A DNA stretch of 64,000 nucleotides from Phoebastria nigripes (Eukaryota; Chordata; Aves; Procellariiformes; Diomedeidae), in contig JAYKAV010003376.1 of assembly GCA_035582835.1 (NCBI GenBank), positions 1,022,372 through 1,086,371 on the forward strand, in the 5' to 3' direction. Each line of letters opens with the position of its first letter. Position 1 is the stretch's first letter. Shown here piece after piece: positions 25,430 through 39,190 of this stretch. A program made the translations under genes and the position numbers. The notes beneath the pieces are model-generated. The model did no database searches. It was given only the letters and a program-made list of their open reading frames with translations, and was not told where the DNA came from.

Positions 25430-28400
25430 TAAGCAAGTTGAAACAAAAGAGCTCAACCATATATTAGTTCACTGGCAACCTTGTCCATTGTTGCTTAAAA
25501 AGTAAAGTGAATAGGTAGAGCACAAGCCCAATATTACTTTAGCCAAGTTTTATAGGGAAAATTATATTTACTCCAGTAGCACCTCTGAGAAATTCTTACG
25601 CCTGACACTGTCAGCACCACAAGTGCAAGAGTCAGTCTGTGTCATCCTCTGTTGAGATGGTGAATGTTATACCTGTTCTCTTAAGCACATTACATGTGAA
25701 ATGAAAGATGCCACGGCAGTGGAAGGAAATTCAGTGCAAGGTCATCTCATGGTTAAAAAGTACAAATGCTTATGTGCTTGTGCATGTTGCAGCATTCAAT
25801 ACTTTTTGCTTTTCCATCCTGGCTGTTGTCAGAGTTCCATTTCCTCACCACATCTGCACTAGAGCAACAGAACCACTACTTTTCAGTCTACCTTCTTAAG
25901 AAAAAAAGACTTGAATAACCATACTGATCATGCACAAAAGTGTGGTTTTGCCTGTCTGTCCTTCTCTACCTGTACCCCACCTAACTTTTAAACCCACTGG
26001 CCAATTTTTACTCAGTTTCACAGAAAAGGACATAATGGTAAAGAGGCTTACATGTACACATAAAATGCATGTGTGCATAAGGGCAGGGAGATGCACTTAC
26101 AGCTCTTTCATAAATTCAGCCAGGCCTGAGTTCTGCTCTTCTTCAGGCTCCCTGTGCACCTCTAAATGGATGAGAGATGAAGTACAGTGACATGGCAGTG
26201 CCATGAGAAGTGGTCCCCACAGAAAATCAGCAATGTACAGATGTCAGAGAAATTGGAAGTTTGAGAGGAGTTTTTGGTGAGTTTTTGGCTTTTTGCTTGA
26301 AAGAGATTCCAGCAGATATGCCTGGCACTAGAAATCACTTCCTCCTGTCCCGAGCTTCNGACTCCACACAGGAGAATGCTGCACTCATTTCAACCAAGGC
26401 TGTTATTTTAAGAGGGTTAAGCTCTACCGTGTCCAGCTGAAACCAGAGAGGAATTTAGAGATCACAGCACATAGTGTCCTAAATCCTGTCCTATAGCACT
26501 GGAGGGGGAAGACTTACCATTTGACTTGTCTCCTTTTAGTTAAAGGAAACAAGGCTGATGAGGTCATGCTGTCTGTGCCTGTGCCTGTGTTACATTTCAG
26601 TAACTTTGGGTCAACTGGTGAACATCAATCAAATTTGACAGTAACTTCGAAGATTTTCAGTTCCTGTAAGTTCTATGAGTATAGGCAGCTAGGCAGAAGA
26701 GAAAGAGGGAGATCCTATGAACATCTCCACTGAAAAGATTATATAATGAAGTCAATCTTTATTAGGCAACAGAGAATCCACATGGGGGAAAAAACCTCCC
26801 ACATTATGACTTTTTATCCATGGAGATTTTCCAAACTTGACCGTAAAAAGCCCTAAGTAACCAATGTAACACTGAAGTTAGCCCTGCTTTGAGAAGGGAC
26901 TTGGACTGAAGACTTCCAGAGATCTACATTAATCTCTTTTTCCTGTAATTCTATGACAGTCTAAATATAGGAAAAGTTTCAGTCGCTGCTCATACCTCGG
27001 TAGACACCAGAGAACTCAGCTGTGGGACAGCAGACTTCACAGGCTCATGGAATGACTTATTTTTCTTTATGCATATTTGCAGCCTCACACAGTTCAGCAC
27101 CCTTGAGATAAAATCCTAGAGCAAAAATGTACAATGAATGAGAACATATATGAGGGGGAAGTGGAGGAGCAAACAGATTTCAATTTCAAGCTTTTATGGC
27201 TTAGCATAAACAAACATGAAACAATTCATCCTCAGAATATAGAGGTGGGAGGGGGATATTGACAGTGTCCTCCAGACACACAGGGAGACTGAGAACTAGG
27301 GAGCCTGGAGCGAAGAGAACGTTTCAAAAACTGTTTAAAGCCTTAGGAATGTTAGAAGCAAAGATGAAGCTTGCCTGATTCATTCACTGGGGCTGTAACA
27401 ACAATTGTCTTCATACACTGCTACCCCCCAAATTGTCAAAAATAAGCCAGCTCTGTCAAATGTTGCTTTCTCCTTAACAAAGATGACCTTTTAAAATCTC
27501 AGTTAAAATTCAGAATGGGTGAACAGATTTTGGAAAAATAAGAACAGTCTAATAACTTTCTAGAGAAAGCCACAGAAATAGCTTTTAAAGAACTCACACT
27601 GAGCTAAGTCTCTTTATGAGCCTCCAAAGTCTATTTGAACTTTATATTTTCCCCTCCTTTATTTTTCATGAATTCATCCTCTGCCCACATCCAAGCTGAC
27701 ATGGAACTAAAACTCAAAATACTGATCTGAGATGGGGTCCCATTTCTACACCTTTTAGTTGACAGACAGTGCAATGATCTTGTAGTGATCATGAAGTGAT
27801 TAGGCAGATGGCTTGCTTCTGTTACAGATTCTTGTAGACATTCATTTGAGCAGTAAATGGACAAAGAAAGAAAGTTCATCTTCCAGGCTGATTTGCCCAT
27901 TAGCTTGCTGCTTCCCCGAGTAGTAAAAGCAAAGATTAACTGCGTAGATTGTTGCTCACTGCTTTAACACCTGCAGTGCCTCCCGTGGTAAGTCTGTTTC
28001 AAAGCACTGCTGACAAAAACAAGTAATGCTAGTTCAGACTACACCCGGTAAGTCTCTAAAACCACCGCTTCTGATATGATGAAGCAAAGTGCCAGTCCTC
28101 GTTTTCCCAACTCGTCCCACAATGTCATCTTCCTGATGGGGCTCTGGAATCAGTCCCTTCAGCTATGCTCTGCCCTGAGAAGTACTTCAATATTTGGCAG
28201 GCAAGACAGAAAACTATTCAACAGTCCTGATACCTGGTTTGTTCAAGCTAAGACTAGGATCTGAGTGGTGTGGCTTCCACTGTGGCCTGATTTAGTTCTT
28301 TGATTTTGGTAGTTAGTGCTCCCACCTTCAAGTCTTTCAGAAGCTGACTCTTGTTCTTGTCTCCTGACAAAAAAATGCAAGGCAATTTGTTTGTAAGGCT

Positions 28401-29410
28401 CATGAAATGGGATTACTGAAGGCACGTAGAGAAAAGAGCAATTCACTACCTTCAAAATCAAACCATTCCCCTACATTGGCTTGACCTGAATGCCTGCCAA
28501 GAACATTGTGGTATCCCTATCTGAAACTCACAGGGCAGCATTAATAAAATAAACCAAACTTTGACAGTAGTGAAATGGGTCACACCCTGACCATGCATGT
28601 GCTTGAAAGAGAAGATGGAGGTAAGCAAATTTGAGGCTTACAAAATTAAGTGGCTCACCTGTAATGGAAGCACATGGAAAGAATAATTTCATGGCCAGGA
28701 AAAGAGGAGATGAAAATGACTTTCTCCACTTTAAAAGAAAATTTATTGAAGCCCGGAAGACAAGAACAGAAGCAAAGAAAAAAACAAAACAAAACAGCCC
28801 AGAAGAGCTCTGAAAATCCAATCTCTCCCATCAGCCTCTGGAAAATGGATAACCTATGTGTGGTATGATCGAATTTCTCTGTTTCATCACCCTAGTGGTA
28901 GCATCTTGTATGAAACTCTGGTTTATGAATTGAGTTTTGAGAGGGACCTGAGAGAGCAGGAGTTATACCAATCTAATCAGGATGTGACAAACACATGCAT
29001 CAAAATGTTGCATTGTCAAGATCCAGAAGCCACTTAATTCCAGAAAGATTTTAAAGTTGAGAAAACAGTTTTGGCAACCGGATTAGAAATTATGAGAAGG
29101 AAGATGAAAATCCAGGTGGAGGAAGATAACACGATTTTTTTTTCAAAACATCCTTTCAAAAATTAGGCCATGTTCCTGCATCGTTTCTAACTAACTTCTT
29201 ATACAAACCTATATTTTGTTCAAATGAAGGACACAGGTGCCTTCTTCCATTTATTCCATCTATTTTCTGAACATACGATAGTAATGGAATGAAAGATACA
29301 TGAACCGAGATAAATAACACCATAGTAAAACCCATAAAACCCATAGGATAAAATACCACACAACATTTTGAGCAAAACGTCCCAATGAAGCAGGTTAAAT
29401 ACAAAAATAA

Positions 29411-29480
29411 CATGCTAATGTCATTGCCACACAGCAAAGAAACAAACATGCTAATGCCACTGCCACACAGGAAAGAAAGC
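29411..29480. repeat. Tandem duplication, about 36 bp x2
   Basis: Copy one (29411-29446) begins catgctaatgtcattgccac and copy two (29447-29480) begins catgctaatgccactgccac. They differ by a few substitutions, so the duplication is older than those at 25394 and 55349. Confidence 0.9.
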
Positions 29481-30589
29481 AAGATTCATGAGATTGCTTT
29501 GTAATGGCTCCTAAACAAAAGCAGTGCACAGAAATAGTCCATGAATATCAATAACATGAGACCAAATCCGAAAGCATGTGCATTTAAGAGAGATGACATC
29601 AAATGCTTCCTTCAAAAGAAAAAGAACATCACAATCACTTTGTATTTCCCTGGTGTCAGCTTGCATTTCCTATCTAAATACTGAAGATAGCTTCACAGGG
29701 TAAGTACAGATTAGCAAAATATTCAAGGTGATTGAATGGATTAGTATTATTGTTTAGCACAATGCAAGGTGATAGAAAAATCCACAGAAAAGAAAAATCT
29801 GATATCTGGACAGCCACTTGAAATTATGCAGCTCACACGCTGAATTTTTACATTTTTTGTGACATCATCAAGTGTCACAGTAGATGCCTGAAAACAATTC
29901 CAACTAAAGAGTGAGATTTAAAGCTGGGGATCTTGAGCAACAGGTGGAACAAAAATTCCTAAGTAAACTGCTATCTTGTTTGTCACACAAATAGAAAATC
30001 CATATGTTAGTGCCAGAGGCAAAAATAACATGTTCTAACACACTACACATAACAAAATTCTGAAGAAACATTTGTCTGTAGGAGAGGGGAAAAAAAAGAA
30101 AAAAGAATTTAAATGTATCTAGAAAAATCCAAATTATCTTAAGAGGAATTCATCCTGCATTAAATCCCAGTCAGGTAGAAAGCATAAATGCATGGCATCC
30201 TCACCATTCTGGCTATTGTAATCATGCCCAGCAGCTTGCTCTCTCCGTTTTCCCCACCCTCGTAAAGATCGACACTTTAGTCACAGGTTTACTGATGTGT
30301 TGTGTTCCCCTTAGGTCACAAGAATGCAATACCTTATCAAACAGATAGACTGTTTCACGGCATGACATGGCTATTTGGGTTATTTCTAGGTATCCAACAT
30401 TAACAGAGTGAAGCTCAGGTCAAGCTATGAACAATTCCACATAACCTGTAATTAGGGATGGAGATCTTGGATTCAGACGTTACAATTCTACACAGTTTTC
30501 TTGGTTTCCAGAACCAAAGACTTTGTACTTCAAGAGCTAAATCAAATCCCCTAAAATTCAGACATCTACGGTTTGCTTTTCACTGAGGT

Positions 30590-30775
30590 TCTTGGAGCAT
30601 TTCACAAACATTAATGAAATGTCCTCCAGTGCTTCAGTGAGGCAGGTGCATAGTATTAGTCTCACTTTGTAACTAAGAAGACCAAGAAACAGAGGGAGAT
30701 TGAGTGAATCATCCACGATCATTCTGGACTTGTCTGACAGAGTCATAAATAGAAATCAGGACTCTGCAAAAAGTA
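30590..30775 (-). mobile_element. MIR-like SINE or LINE-tail relic
   Basis: The plus strand reads ttggagcatttcacaaacat, agtgaggcaggtgcatagta, ctttgtaactaagaagacca, agaaacagagggagattgag and tagaaatcaggactctgc. These match in order the reverse complement of a MIR-type element: 'gcactttacaaacattaat', 'gaggtaggtaagtattatt', 'cattttacagatgaggaaa', 'ctgaggcacagagaggtta' and 'tagaacccaggagtcctgac'. Confidence 0.62.
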
Positions 30776-32942
30776 AATAAATCACCTCCCTCCCTGGAAG
30801 CAGCAGCAAAATATTTGGTTAATTTTAACTGCATGCACCCTTCCATGCTTCTGGGTTACAGCCAGGAAAGGAAGTAATCACTATTCTGAGCAAGGTCATT
30901 CCCACAGAAAGTCCAGGCAGACCTTCAGCCATAAGTAATGTGTGTAAAAACCACATATCCTCACAAGAATTTCATTTGAATGTTTAAGATCCAAGATACT
31001 GGTATAAGGATTTGAGATATCTCAATAAGCCTTATTTATCTGACAAGAACCCCAGTTCCAAATTTACTCATGTTTTCTCATGGATAATTATTGAGGCAGG
31101 AATAAACAGCAAATGACATTCACCAAGTGGACACAGGACAGCTAAATATGCCAGGTTAGCAAAATTATCTTCAGATATGAAAAAGCAACTTGCCTTAGAC
31201 TGGGAGGGGCAACTTTAGCCAAGCTAAAAACAAATTAGTGTTGATATTTCTCTCTCCAATGTAGCAGAACAGCTTAAGTGGTGTGTATGGGGGGGGAATG
31301 AATAAACCCGAAAAGCTCTGCTTGACCAAAGCACTACAGATACTTCCCCACTCCCGAGAACGCAATATTCAAGCTTAACTGGAAAACTTAAAATATATTA
31401 TTTGGGCTAAAAGGCTGTTTGCTTTTTACTTCTCTTGACAGTTTTGACAAGATGACTATCAGATGGAGGTTCAGAGATAGATGTAAAGCAGAAAAACGCC
31501 AATTACCAACTTTTTTCTTCTTCAGGAATATTTGAAACTGCTTCCCAGTAATGAACCATACACAAGCTTATCATTGAAAACTGAAGGGTGGCTTACCTGA
31601 GGCAATCAGCACAATAATTGGGACAATTCTCAAACAAAAACAAAATCTCTCTCCAAATTTGGTTCATAGCCCTTCTGACCTCCCCCCACCCCTTGAATTA
31701 TAAGTCACGACTTCAATTTGCCAACACCGGCATTCTCCACACTGGCACAAAACATGCTCTGCAGCCATCTCTGTGGCTATACTGCTCAGCAAACTAGGAT
31801 CATTAACCTGGCTCACAGCTTGCCCAAACTGAAAAAAAAAAAAATTAACACTGCAAAAATCCAAAGTCCTACTGCAAACAGGAGGCATTTGGCTTTTATT
31901 AATCCTCTGTTGCAAGAAAGGAACATTTTGAGACAAAGTCTGTCATCACAAAATCTCTTTAGCCCTATTGGCTTGTTTCTCCACTGTGCCATCCTGCTTG
32001 CTTTAATATTTGAGCAGATGACAAGAAATTTTGAAAAGAAGAGAAACTTTTAAACTTAAGGGACTGACGGGAGCCTACACAAAGTAGTAGCCAGCCCTGG
32101 ACACAATGGAATGTAGACATTAAATAAGACTATAGACAGTCGTGGGCAAAGGTGGGGGGAAGAGGGATGATGCAAAAGCGCTATGACAAATGGCAGCAAA
32201 TGTGTTAGACTCACAATTCAAGGAGACAGGTGGCGGGGAAGAGGTATAAAAGCAGTAGATCAGTTATCAGGGTAAGAAACTAAGGATTGAGGAGACTAAA
32301 AGATAAGGTAGTGATGAAAAGCAGGGCGAGAATAAAGGGAAGGGAGGAAGGGAGGAGGAGCTGAGCACAAAGCTGGTCACAAAAAGCGGAGAGTGCCTAG
32401 CCAGAAGACAGAGACATTCAGAGTGGCCAGAGGTTACTGTGTCACTGTTTATGACATATGGAGAATGGGAGCAATCACAAAGTTTGGCTTCTGGATCTAT
32501 TTCTAGAGCATCATCCAAACTCAGCCCACAAATGTAGTCGTTTTCATCAAAACACATACAGGATTCCCATGCAAAAATGTGACAAACAGGTAAAGTTGTG
32601 TTTGGAAATATCTCAAAATTAAAAGAAAGAAAGATGGAAGGAGGAAGCCATAGAGAAAGAAAAAAAAAAAAAATACAAGATACTTAACACATTACTGAGA
32701 CCAGTATATCAATGCCAGCATATGACACTAGCTCGTCACGAACAAGATACTTAACTAAATAGACTGTTGATTTAGTCTTCTGTAGCAATTCTCATGTTCT
32801 TAGAAAACACTTCAGTGCTAATAAGGAATCAGACTGACCATTCATGTATGGTTACTGAGCCACAACTAGAGTCTAGTTAGTGATAGCAACATCTGGTACT
32901 ATTATACTTTTTTAAAAGAATAAATAAATAAAAAGAAAATGC

Positions 32943-33045
32943 AGTGGGCCAGATCCACAGTCAACGTAAATTGGTACAACTCTGCTGATAACTGTATGCA
33001 TGGATATCAGTAAATTTATGGCAGCTGGAGAGCAGATCTTCTGAC
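32943..33045. repeat. Ancient repeat ('ggccagatcctcagctggtg' type)
   Basis: The sequence gtgggccagatccacagtca followed by acgtaaattggtacaactct fits the widespread repeat 'gggccagatcctcagctggt gtaaatcggcatagctccatt'. The mirror half around 33010-33045 (aaatttatggcagctggaga) is also visible. Confidence 0.6.
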
Positions 33046-36000
33046 TCATGTTAAACAGCTTAAGAAAGGCAAGATAAATCCCACTCTAACCCCAGCCCCC
33101 TCAACTCCTGCAGGTTAACGGGGTTAGAGAAATCTGTCCATATGGCAGCTTAGCCCACTTACTGTAGATGATACAAATCACTTTCTGGGAATGCCCCACT
33201 GACCACAGACAGCTCTAAGCCACCAGTCCACAGTAGATGACTAACTTTTAGATGGCTAAGAGCTAAACAAAATTAATCCAACTTGTATTATTCAAAAAGG
33301 TATTTAAAGGGTAGGTGGTTGTATACCTACTAAGCAAAGTCCACAGTATCTATAGGGCAGGATCTGACAACATGAAGATAGTAATCCCCTAATCAGGTAC
33401 ACAAAGTCCTTCAGGCTTTTCAAAATGCTAAAACCCCAAGGGAAACTTTGTCCTCAAGCAATTTCAGGTCAAGTTTCACAACCCAAAGAGGCGCACAGTT
33501 TTTTTCACTGAGTTTTCCGAATGGAGCATCCAAACCTTTGAAATTCTCTTGTGGCTCATTTGAAGGCATCTCACTACATCCCAGCGAGAATGGATGAGAG
33601 GGGTAATTGAGAATGGGACATGGGGGCATCAAAACAAGCAAAATGACCCCCTCCCTTTCTCTTTTTCTTTTTCTTCTGGTTCACACTTCTAAATGAAATC
33701 CGAGGCTGTCTTCCAACTGCTACTCAGAGCTGTCACAGAGAAGGAACACATAGAGAGCACTTAAACGACTGACTGACCTATTTCCATCCTTGTTGGTGCT
33801 GCTGCATCTAAACCCTTCGTTCCCAATTCTACGCACATACATGCACACGTGCACAGCAATTTTCCTGTATACTCCCACGAGGAACTATTTCCAAAGTCTA
33901 ACCTCAGCTCCTAAAGGAGCTCTCTGTTGCCTCCCGAACAGCTGTTAACCCCATGGCCTAAGTGCCCTCCTTAATTAGGTTAACTTTTGGGAGTCTATCC
34001 TTTGGGGGAGACAGGGAGAGCTTTGGCTCACTGACTTGTCTTCTCTTGTATCAGTTCTGTTCTCCATTGGATGCTGTTCTATATCCAAGGAATTTGTATA
34101 CAAGGATACTTTCATCCCTCTTAAAAATGCAAGCACACAAAGCACCGCTGCATAGTGAATAAATCTAAAAGCACATTAACAGCTGCAAAGTTCTGGCAAC
34201 TGAATTCATGTGCACAGCAAAAGAACACCAAAAAAGCACCCAAGTGGCTAGTCCCTTCCCACAGCACTCAAATCAATGAACCTCAAGAATGGCAAAAGGT
34301 GTCCAAAGCTGAAGGGTTCTCAAATCCTACCTACCTCTTTTGCAGTTAAAAAAATGAGCTTTGTTACCCTATATGACTTCTGTGCTAATATGTCGCTTCC
34401 CAGGAAGCAGCAGTCACTGTCTCGCTGATCTTGGCTGAACTTCAAAGATACAGAAAAGTTAAGTGGATGAAATGAGACTTCCAAAGAAAAACTTTGTGTT
34501 AAAAGACCATCAACAAAACATTTTAATGAAATCTGTAATCCAAGGCGCTGCAATACAGAGTGGCAGCAGCATTCTTGATATTGTAGTGGAACCAATAATA
34601 CTTAGGAGGAAACTTTTCTTAGTTGTTGCTCCTCCAAAATGTGTCCTTCTTATGCTTCCCCCCCTTTCAATTAAAAGGTTTATAAAATAAGAAATGAAAA
34701 AAGAATGTTAATGAAGGCAATATGGAACATTAAAAAAAAGATTCTTTTTGAATATGGTCACATTATCCTTTATTGGCCCCTGAAAAAGGATAAAGTAAAT
34801 GTTGTTTCATTATTATTTCTTGTTATAACAGTGCTCTGACACGAGCAAGTATAATTATTGCATCTGCAATTTTGTGTCATTCTCTCAATAAGTTTTCTAT
34901 TTCTATGTAATGTGTTTCTGTACAGAAGGAAGCCCTGGTCAGCAGGGTGCCAAGTGCTGCAAAATGCTGTTGATCTTTTGGGGAGTAGAGCACGCTCCTG
35001 TAGGAGATTTTTAGAAAGCTATGCAGAATTGGACCAGAAAACTAGACTTTGAGGAGCCCTGAAAATTGTGATGAACTTCAGAATATTCACATGCTCTGAA
35101 AAGCCAGGGGAGACCCTTAATTCATCTAGGCTGACTTTTTTAAACAATGGACCACTCGATGACNCTAAGCTTCTACAGACACACCCATAAGGGAGAAAAA
35201 AGTTTGGTCTTCATCTGCAGGCCTCATGAGATAACAATCTGCTACTTGCCTTGGTAGCTTGTTTCCTCATTTGAAACATTTACTTTCCTATTTGAAAGTT
35301 TCACTCTCCAAATATTTTTGTCATGTCCTCCTCTGCTAAAGTTTTCAGCNCCTGCCTTGCCCCTCCAACTGAATGCGTGCGTGATGGTGGTATCAGCTTC
35401 CTATATTAAATAGAATTATCTCCTTTATCTTGCACTACAAGATACGTCTTCCAGACCTCAGATAGATCTTTGCCTCTCTTTTCCACACTCCCATTTTAAA
35501 CGTCCCGAAGCAGAGTGAGTGCAACAAGGCGTATTAGCTAGGTGAGAGCACAGGATTAGCCCAGTGACTCAACCGAGCTCTTTCAGTATCTCAGTGTAGC
35601 CCACAAGCTTCCCTGAACTCTCAGGAGGATGTCACACAAGCCCAGGCTAATAAAAGGTATCTAACTGTTACTCCACTCAGTATTTCCACATCAAATAGTG
35701 GCAAACACAATAGCGGCAATGGCACATCAGCCTGCTGTAAGAAACCAGCAAGCAAATCACACCAGCACAGACTAGCAGGCAAGGAGAGAGAGAAGGCCCC
35801 TCTCCTCCTTAGCAAATGATCAGCCATGCTCAGAGCAGATTTTAGCTCTTACACTCTGGCTCTGTTTATGCCCAGGCATAAAACAGAGTATGAAATGTTA
35901 TTATGATTCTGCTCCCCACAGTCATTCTCAAAAGTCTCCTGAACTCCGTCTCCTCTCAAGTCAAGGATTGCCACAGAAATTCTCACTAATGGCAATCTTC

Positions 36001-36124
36001 CGTCATTTCCTACTGGAGCTCACATTTGGTATGTCCTGTGGGTGGTAGACATCAGGTCCTTGTCTGCCAGTTATAAGATAGCTAATTTTTAATTTCTTGT
36101 TAGCAGGTTCTGTCCCATGACATG

Positions 36125-36185
36125 TTGCTGGAATCAATGGGAATTAGGCACAGGTTACCTTTAAAAATATGCCCCAGAGTAGCTG
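36125..36185. repeat. Ancient repeat fragment
   Basis: The segments ggaatcaatgggaattaggc and acaggttacctttaaaaata resemble 'gaagtcaatgggagttaggc acctaaatacctttaaaaat ctgg' of old amniote repeats. Confidence 0.5.
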
Positions 36186-36982
36186 CAGTCCAGGGACTCA
36201 AATTAAAGCAAGGGTCATCGGTTGAAAGGTAATTTAAGTGGCCAAAATCAGTATTAGAATTTGCAGTAAGTCCTCTCTCAGGACTACACCTAAGCTCATA
36301 ATTCAATTAGGTATTACAGCACTAAAGCCAGACCTTTGCTCCTAATCTCCACGCAGAGGATTTGGTATTTTAAAGAGACAAAAAAGCAGATGACAGCACT
36401 TTCCCTCCTGTTCAGGTCTGTATGCTAAAGGCCTGTTCTATACCAAAATTTCAGGAGATTAGAAGACAGACTCCTACATACAGAGCTGTGTTATATAGTC
36501 AAATGCCCATTTAATGATACCCCCTCTAAAGGATTTTTTTTTTTTTTTTAAATTTGGGGTAAAGAGAGTTCTGAAAACAACTCAAAGCATGTTGATCTTT
36601 TAGGACAACTAGAAATAGTCTCCAGTGGAGCCTTGAAACATGCAGCTGTTACGTTTTTGTTACTTACAGATCTAAAAATTTCTTGCAGAGACAACCAGGA
36701 TCTTATTTGCAATGGCATCAACTGCTTCCAGAAATACCTCTTCATGTAAAACTACATCCTCTTATGTGCAGAAGGAGAACTACAGAGCTAGTTCTAGAAA
36801 TCTGCCCTTTACCAGAAAGCCCTTTGCTGTTTTGGGGGGTTTTTTTAATTGATAACCCACAAGCACCCAGAAAAGTCTTATTTATTAAACAAAATTTTAG
36901 ACAAAGGGAAACATTTCAAACTATATATGCCAAATATTTCTGCCTTTTTTCTTTTTTTTTTTTTCTTTTTTTTTTTTTTTTA

Positions 36983-37043
36983 NNNNNNNNNNNNNNNNNN
37001 NNNNNNNNNNNNNNNNNNNNNNNNNNNNNNNNNNNNNNNNNNN
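36983..37043. other. Assembly gap of 61 N
   Basis: Sixty-one N are flanked on the left by a T-rich tract (36944-36981, broken only by single C) and on the right by 17 A (37044-37060). A short GA repeat follows (37061-37085). The homopolymer flanks probably caused the break. The true gap size is unknown. Confidence 0.98.
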
Positions 37044-37060
37044 AAAAAAAAAAAAAAAAA

Positions 37061-37085
37061 GGACGAGAGAGAGAGAGAGCGAGAA
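37061..37085. repeat. (GA)n microsatellite beside the gap
   Basis: The sequence ggacgagagagagagagagc gagaa directly follows the A run that borders the N gap. Confidence 0.85.
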
Positions 37086-37589
37086 TAGCAAGGCATAATT
37101 CTGTCCTGCAGCTGAACACTCTCCTCCAAATTCCATTCCTCATATGCTGTGTGTCCTGAGATGCCCCATTCTGCCCCAAAACAGTTCCTTAGCTAACAGG
37201 ACAGAGGCAGCTGCTCTGGTCCCAACACTGATGCATTTATGCCTGGGAAATTTTACTTGCAGCTGGTTTAGGCACACTNGTCCTTTTGGACTCATTCGTG
37301 CAAAGGAACAAAATCCGGTGGCAGTAGCTGTGTTAGGATGTCAAGCTGTTATCACCACTTGTGGGTCAGAACTGGCTGTCTGGCTTGTGGGAGATGAGAA
37401 ATGTCAAACAGGCCACCAATACATGTGCATCTAAATGGAAACAAGCAATAAAACAGGAATCAAAAGCGAAAGCTTCATACATCTGAAAATCCACTTCCCT
37501 CTCTATTCTATTTGCAACACAAATAACTGGAGAGCCTTTCCATGGGATCAACGGGGAGCTACAGTTTAAATTCCAAAGCCAAAAATTTC

Positions 37590-37735
37590 AAGACTGACTA
37601 TTTAGGCGCCTGATTTGAGACATGCTATAGAAGGGCCTGTATTTTTAAAAACTGCTAAACACTCTTCATCTGGACTCCAGAAGCCTTTGACATATCTCAG
37701 TGTCAGCAACTAAAACTTCAGCACCTGAGAACCAT
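37590..37735. repeat. Ancient repeat fragment
   Basis: The segments gactatttaggcgcctgatt, agggcctgtatttttaaaaa ctgctaaacactc and aaaacttcagcacctgagaa follow 'ttaggcgcctgattttcaga ggtgctgagcacc' and its mirrored half in old amniote repeats. The middle is strongly diverged. Confidence 0.45.
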
Positions 37736-39154
37736 CAGCTGCTTATGAAAACCTGAGCGCAAGCCTCCAAATCCAGTGCAGACCTAAGGCTTTCCTCACA
37801 AGTAGAACAGGACTGTCCAGCTGGGTACCTGCGCACCATCCTGCTCCAACAGGACGTAGCGAGAAAGGCACGGGAGCACGTGAAGAGCACAGAACTGATG
37901 TCCAGAGTCCATCTCCCTTGCAGTTTTCTTGAAGTACTGATTAAGAAACACGGAGTGGTATAAAACAAAGCTCTTTATATCAACCAGTTATATTAAAGTA
38001 GTTCCAATCATGTAAATGACCACTTGGCATTTCTACTGTATTTTATCGATTTATCATTGGCAGTAATTCTAATTTGCAAGATAACTTCTTCAGGTAATTA
38101 AATGGTTGTATGAACACATATACAGGGAGAAGTTTAGGTGACCACTTTAATTAAGAAGACCAAAGACAAAATATTCTGTTCTTGACAGAACTAAAGACCA
38201 GCTTTCACCTCAACCACTGGTCAAAGTCACATTCAGACCATTTAAGAGCTCAGAGTTTAATACCATTTATGTCCCCAGATATACGAAAACACAGTATTGT
38301 TTCCAGGACTAAGTAAAAGAGATGTGGACTATCTGAGACATCCATTTATAAAGAACGTGGCCACACTATTTTCTTTGCTCATGCCAGCACTTAGTCATGG
38401 CCTGCTTCCAACTTAATTAGTTGTTCCCAGTTCCATGTTCCAGCCTTTTCTTTTACAGGTTAGAGATTGTATTTTTTCAATAAAATTTTTTTTTTTCATG
38501 TTTGACTTAAAAAAAAAGCACCATGTCTGTAACGAACTTAACTGTCATTGAGGAATATGCAGGTAGAAACCATTTCTGATCATGCCAGCAATGATCAAAT
38601 GGTCAAAGCTGACCTTCCTCCTGCTTCTGCAGACCTGGAGCAACTACAGGGCTTATACAGCTTCAGCCCAACAGCTTCTGTTTAAGCCAAGTGTTCAGGG
38701 AGGCATCAGCAAAAGTTAACTGGATTTTCTGAGAAATTATGAAGTTTTATTTTGTGATGTTTCTTCTTTACCCTATTAAGCTTACATGATACCAAACCGT
38801 AAACACCTCTGCACTGGATGGTTGAAAGAAAAATCCTCTAGCTTCCACTGATTCTAATGGAATTTGTCATTTGAAAGGAAGAAATTCTCTCCAGAACTCA
38901 CAGAATACTTCAATTAGATTGAATGATTTAAGTTTATACGCAGTGTGCCCCATGTTTTCCAGTCAAACAAACCTATAATTCTAAGAAAGACCAAGACATC
39001 ATCAGGTATATGGGCTTCTTGCAGAAGAAAACTATCAGCACTGTACAATAGTTTGAAAATCATACATTTTAAAGCCAGAATGAGCCTACTGTGATCATCT
39101 TTGCTGATCTACTATTCACAAACAAAGACCTCCCTTGAAGCCATTCCCATTCAC

Positions 39155-39190
39155 AAAAAAACCCCAACAAAACAAACAAACAAAACCCCG
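39155..39190. repeat. A/C-rich low-complexity tract
   Basis: The sequence aaaaaaccccaacaaaacaa acaaacaaaaccccg is another member of the recurring CCCC/AAAA type in this window. Confidence 0.85.

Larger units (their letters stand above)
24120..30580. other. Unassigned intronic stretch
   Basis: Apart from the two short tandem duplications at 25394 and 29411, this stretch shows unique AT-rich sequence. I recognised no exon, interspersed repeat or RNA gene in it. One N is at 26359. Confidence 0.6.

Noticed and set aside
31664..32053. Facing frames of 90 and 111 codons on opposite strands
   Set aside because: They are mutual shadows around a short A run, with no domain and no splice context.
36683..37179. 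Frames of 71-158 codons with X residues on both strands
   Set aside because: They run through the N gap and the T and A tracts. The same region is open on both strands because of homopolymers, not coding.
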